Positions 60,400 to 64,000 of a stretch of 64,000 nucleotides of DNA are shown here, in pieces; positions within the stretch are counted from its first letter, which is position 1, and each line of letters begins with the position of its first letter. A model generated the notes under the pieces. That model was not told the origin of the DNA. It searched no databases and saw nothing but the letters and a program-made list of their open reading frames with translations. The stretch is from assembly GCA_037501455.1 (NCBI GenBank), contig CM074865.1, positions 38,794,501 through 38,858,500 on the forward strand, read 5' to 3'. This DNA is from Lantana camara. Lineage: Eukaryota > Streptophyta > Magnoliopsida > Lamiales > Verbenaceae. Both the position numbers and the translations under genes were made by a program.

Positions 60400-63300
60400 T
60401 TAGATTCCGAATAGAGAAAGGTGTTCTCTAAAGGGCGAAGTTTTCAATTATGAAAATTCGACCCGGGCCAAAAGAGAAGCAATCTGAGGTGAATGGATTT
60501 CTCCAAACCACTTAAGAGCAATTGAACCACCTCATAAAAATGTTACAAGGTATAACATTGTGGAATCATTCAATATTCCAAATGAGGAAACAAGTGCACA
60601 TGAACAAGGTCTAAAGATCTTATTTGAAGATCTTGTGGTCTCGATCATTAACTGAGAAAAGAGTTCTCAATGCACTGATTGCTTACATTGCTTCCACCAT
60701 CATTCAAACCCTTTATGCTCAACTAGAATGATGCTAATGTAGCATGGTTAATCATTTAGTTGATAATGGTTGAGAGCATCCTTAAGAAGGAATAAAAGGT
60801 TGAGATGGTTAATTCTTCTTCTAAACTCCCTAAGTTAAAGGCTTGAACGCCTAAAGAAGAAGAAACCCTTAAGAGCCCAATGGAAGGGCATGTAAGGGGT
60901 GCGCCCAAAAGACACTAGAGATCAAATAGGACGTTTGCTTCTATGATAGCAAATAAGGACTTTGAAAGGGAACTGCGAAGAGTATGAGTACTCTGAAATG
61001 TTACCTCGTTTAGTAATTCTACTAGGAATAGAATTCACTAGTCTTGAGTCAGTTCTGCATAATCCGTTGTGCAAAGACTCAAGGCACTAATGTTCTGAAC
61101 ATACAACGAGATAACAAAAGTAAGTGAGATGACAAAGCTTCGAATTACTTTGGAACGTTGAGATATAAAAGGATTAGCAAGTCAGACACCTTAGGATCTT
61201 TCTATGAAAATGAACCTATAGAGTTGACTTCCTGTGAATCCTATCTCAAAGGGAAAACGTTCCCGGAACATTGTTTAGGTGAAACATGGAACGTTCCAAA
61301 ATTATAGTGGATTTCGATCCATGCTGATGAGTGTAAGATGCTTAATGTAAGCACTAGATACAATCGTCAGTTTAATCATTATGAATGAATGTACTTGTTA
61401 AAGTACCAATTCGAAACTTATATGAAATTCTTGGAATTTCAAAAGGAGGTTAGGAACCGAAGTAGTCATAAGTTATAGGTAAATCGATATGATCGAGATA
61501 GCCAATATCTTAGTAACTAATTCCTTAGTCATCTTAGAGATAATAGGATTATCTCTCAGTAAACTAATTCGAGAACACATTAGTGTTTCCGAATGAGGGA
61601 ATGAAACCTAATGCAACATGGTCCATTCCATAGCAAGCTTTACTGACTTATAATCATTCTAGGAATAAACTCCCAGAATATGCAGTTAGAGATTTTGAAT
61701 TTAGTATCTTCCAAAATCAGTCCTTTAGTTGCACTATGCAATGTGGCATATTAAATTCCCTAATTATTCTTATCCAAGAATTTAGTAGAATCCTCTTAAG
61801 TGAAGAGGATAGTGGGAGATAAGTTTGAAATGAGTTCAAGTTTATACAACGATATTGAATATCGTTTCTGCAATTCCTTTAGACAAAGGTTATTTGTCTC
61901 AAGAAATGTATCTTTCTTAAGGAATCGTTCCTGTAGAAGAAGAAAGACAAGCAAGCAGACCTCAAAGAAATTTGAGGAAAAATATCTATGCCACATATAG
62001 AAGAAACGAGCCCATCTGATAAAACTTAGCCAAATTTTAGAGTATGTACACGTGTGAAACCCTTCTCTTAAGATGCGTTTAGAACGCGTTCCTAGATAGC
62101 CAAGGAATTACTTGAAGAGGAGACACTGTCAGATTTGGAATCTGAGTAGTGTAAGCAAGCCTTGAAATCCAATATGGATTCCATATACTTACACCGAGTT
62201 TTGACCTTGGTTGATCCACCTGATAGGATCAAGCTCCTAGAGCTTCGAGTAAATGGAAAGTATTACAACCTTCTTGACGGTTGAAATGCAAAAGTCCATT
62301 TGGGTTGTATTTACCATATCCTCATATTCTGACTATGAGATATGATAAATGAATATGAGAACTATCTTGTTCAATATGAGATTGAAAGAGACTGAAATAA
62401 GGTATTTCTATAAATCTCATATTCAGTGGGAGTATGCATAAGGTATGCAAATCCCTAAAGTCAATCTGTGGATTGATAAAGGCTTCTAGGATTAGACAAT
62501 TCGATTCCACAGTCAAATCGTTTGACACAGATGGAAGTCGAATAAGTCTTAAAAGTGTACATATGAAAGTTAGTGATGTAAGAGTCAATTTTTGGTTCTT
62601 TAAAAAAAAAAAAAAAAAACGACATCCTTCTCATTGGGAATGTCAAGGATGACGTGAAAGTTACCAATTCTTGTTTAAGAAACAATTTGACATGAAAGAT
62701 CTCAGTGATTATCCTATATTCTCGACATTCAGATCTATAGAAGATAGATCCAAGAGAATAAAAGGATTATCACAAAACGAGTACATAACCATAATACTAA
62801 AAGGAGTTTAGTATGGACAATGGAACATCTCTTTTGAAGAGTATATGTCCTAAGATAACTTTAAGAAAGTTAGAATGTCCAAAATCCCTTTAAGTGAAAG
62901 GGTGCATAATGTGTGAAAAGTTATGTACTAAATTAGATATGGCGCAACACTAAGCGTAGTAGGCCGAATCTAATATGACCTCAGAGAAGGTCATTAGATC
63001 TCTGTAAAGGATGTCCTCAGAGTACTTGAGAAGAAATGAGGATATGTATTAGTTTACAGAGCCCAATAGATCTTATTGTTAGAAGGATATTTGATGTAAC
63101 CGTTCATCAAACTTAGATGATTATGAAATCATTGAAAGGATACAACTTCTACCAGAATGGTAATGCAATGTGTTGGAAAGGGGTTCCAAGGACGGACATT
63201 GCAAAACTCAACTATCGTAGTTGAGAACTTAGTCGTATTATATAACACTAAGTTAAGTGTTTGGGTAAGAAACTCCATCTAACTTGTTAGATGAAGTTCC

Positions 63301-63560
63301 TAGCATGAAAACAACTCCTTGATCATATTGTATGATAAAAAGGATGGTTGCTCAAGCAAGAGAACCAAGACCTCACCAAGAGACTGAACACGTGATTACG
63401 AATCACTTTATAAGGAAAAGGTGTTTCCTAAGAGATGTGTAAACAAGAGGGTCACATCAGCAGAGAATATAGCAGATCCACTTTGGAAACGCCCAAAGTC
63501 AATAGGGTCTCTAAGTGCATCTTGAGAAGATGGGACTTAGAGTACCTAAATGGCTTTTAC
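60400..63560 (+). pseudogene. Decayed Copia pol
   Basis: The clearest parts are after 62040. They are an RT start (LTLVDPPD near 62210), FDSTVKSFD near 62510, a DILLIG piece directly after an 18-base A run at 62602-62619, QFDMKDLS near 62690, EDRSKRIKGLSQ near 62750, RMSKIP near 62880, and the RNase H end ENIADP near 63466. These lie in different frames with stops between them. The catalytic YVDD part of RT is gone. 60400-62040 is less certain. Confidence 0.6.
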
Positions 63561-63563
63561 GGG

Positions 63564-63575
63564 CAAGTGGGAGAT
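63564..63575 (+). other. Copia polypurine tract
   Basis: CAAGTGGGAGAT directly precedes the 3' LTR, as is usual in plant Copia elements. Confidence 0.8.
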
Positions 63576-64000
63576 TGTTAGGAATAGTGCCCTAGAAAGC
63601 CGATTCGACGTAATCTACTTTGGGACTTTTCTTGTATCACAGACAATCTTTGAATAATATACGATTGATCATAGGCAAACACTTCTTTATATGCCAATAC
63701 GTGTTTTGAGTGTTTCCATTATGTGTGCATGTATGAGAACTCCCCTAATCCTGATGACTTTAGGACTCTACCATTTAGGTGAAATGGTTCATGAAACGAG
63801 CCCTGTATCACATAAGTCATGATTAGTAAAATACTCCAAGCCGATGAGTCCTACAGACAGTGGGAGTGTCAACCTGACTCCTCTAAGGCTTGCTTGTGGG
63901 ATCACGCCCTTAAGAAGGACCACCTTGTTTCATGGAGGTGCAAAGTGTATAGTTGATACGTGCGTGATACATGAGGGTGCTTACTTTAATAAGTAAGTTC
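63576..64000 (+). repeat. Copia 3' LTR, visible part
   Basis: The first 425 bases of the LTR, identical base for base to 56079-56503. Confidence 0.9.

Larger units (their letters stand above)
41542..64000 (-). mobile_element. Ty3/Gypsy chromovirus (Tekay/Del-like), host of nested insertions
   Basis: On the minus strand the order is 5' LTR (from beyond the window to 54530), PBS, gag, protease, RT, RNase H, integrase, chromodomain, polypurine tract and 3' LTR (46403-41542). Three later insertions split it: a solo Copia LTR in its 3' LTR, a solo Gypsy LTR in its integrase, and a Copia element in its 5' LTR. Some 45-50 differences over about 1.55 kb of aligned LTR (roughly 97% identity by eye) make it older than the Copia element. 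Confidence 0.85.
56079..64000 (+). mobile_element. Young non-autonomous Ty1/Copia element in the Gypsy 5' LTR
   Basis: 5' LTR 56079-58038, PBS, 5.5-kb interior, polypurine tract and the first 425 bases of the 3' LTR (from 63576). The two LTRs are identical over these 425 bases. The interior holds only decayed pol, a GC-rich block and an 18-bp dispersed repeat. Cis signals are intact, so it was probably copied by proteins of a relative. The right end and second TSD are outside the window. Confidence 0.85.

Noticed and set aside
61796..62000. Frames of 66 codons on both strands
   Set aside because: They lie in decayed Copia pol, on both strands, with no domain.

Overview
The window is nuclear DNA of a flowering plant, probably a eudicot. 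The grounds are one intron-rich trithorax-type gene, plant-type Ty3/Gypsy chromovirus and Ty1/Copia elements primed by initiator tRNA-Met, a Helitron, a CACTA-like element, AT-rich spacers, and no bacterial signals (operons, Shine-Dalgarno sites). The window was read by eye. Exon borders of the host gene were placed by GT/AG signals, reading phase and family similarity. Identities quoted are eye counts.

Layout. 1-15.7 kb is a nest of Gypsy-type LTR sequence. It begins with the internal region and 4.1-kb 5' LTR of a minus-strand element (1-5549). That element sits in a minus-strand LTR of a second family (5550-7548), which itself sits in an older plus-strand element of the same second family (7549-13517). 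The plus-strand LTR carries a 1.7-kb CACTA-like insertion (8975-10678). It is followed by a third family LTR (13518 to about 15670). 15.7-18.2 kb has no recognisable gene. 18193-23639 is a short Helitron carrying a 5-kb Copia element (18267-23278) with non-canonical TA...CA termini and a small MITE in its pol.

24522-40132 (minus strand) holds the only clear host gene. It is a complete 24-exon ATX1/ATX2-type histone H3K4 methyltransferase of 1104 residues with PWWP, FYRN, FYRC, PHD, extended PHD, SET and post-SET modules in the expected order. All phases close and all 23 introns are GT..AG.

40844-41541 is a Copia remnant. From 41542 to beyond the right edge lies a minus-strand chromodomain Gypsy element. 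Its 3' LTR contains a solo Copia LTR (43698-45983, TSD TTCGG). Its integrase contains a solo Gypsy LTR (47185-50672, TSD CTCTA). Its 5' LTR is interrupted by a young element of the same Copia family (56079 to beyond 64000). The young Copia has identical LTRs over the 425 bases visible twice, but its own pol is wrecked, so it was probably mobilised by enzymes made elsewhere. Its LTR carries six perfect CACGTG palindromes, mostly 11 bp apart, ahead of a TATA box. This is the most interesting regulatory signal in the window.

A second unexpected theme is that five Gypsy LTRs, from different families or subfamilies, each carry a cluster of short inverted repeats in their transcribed leader, with a different sequence in each.
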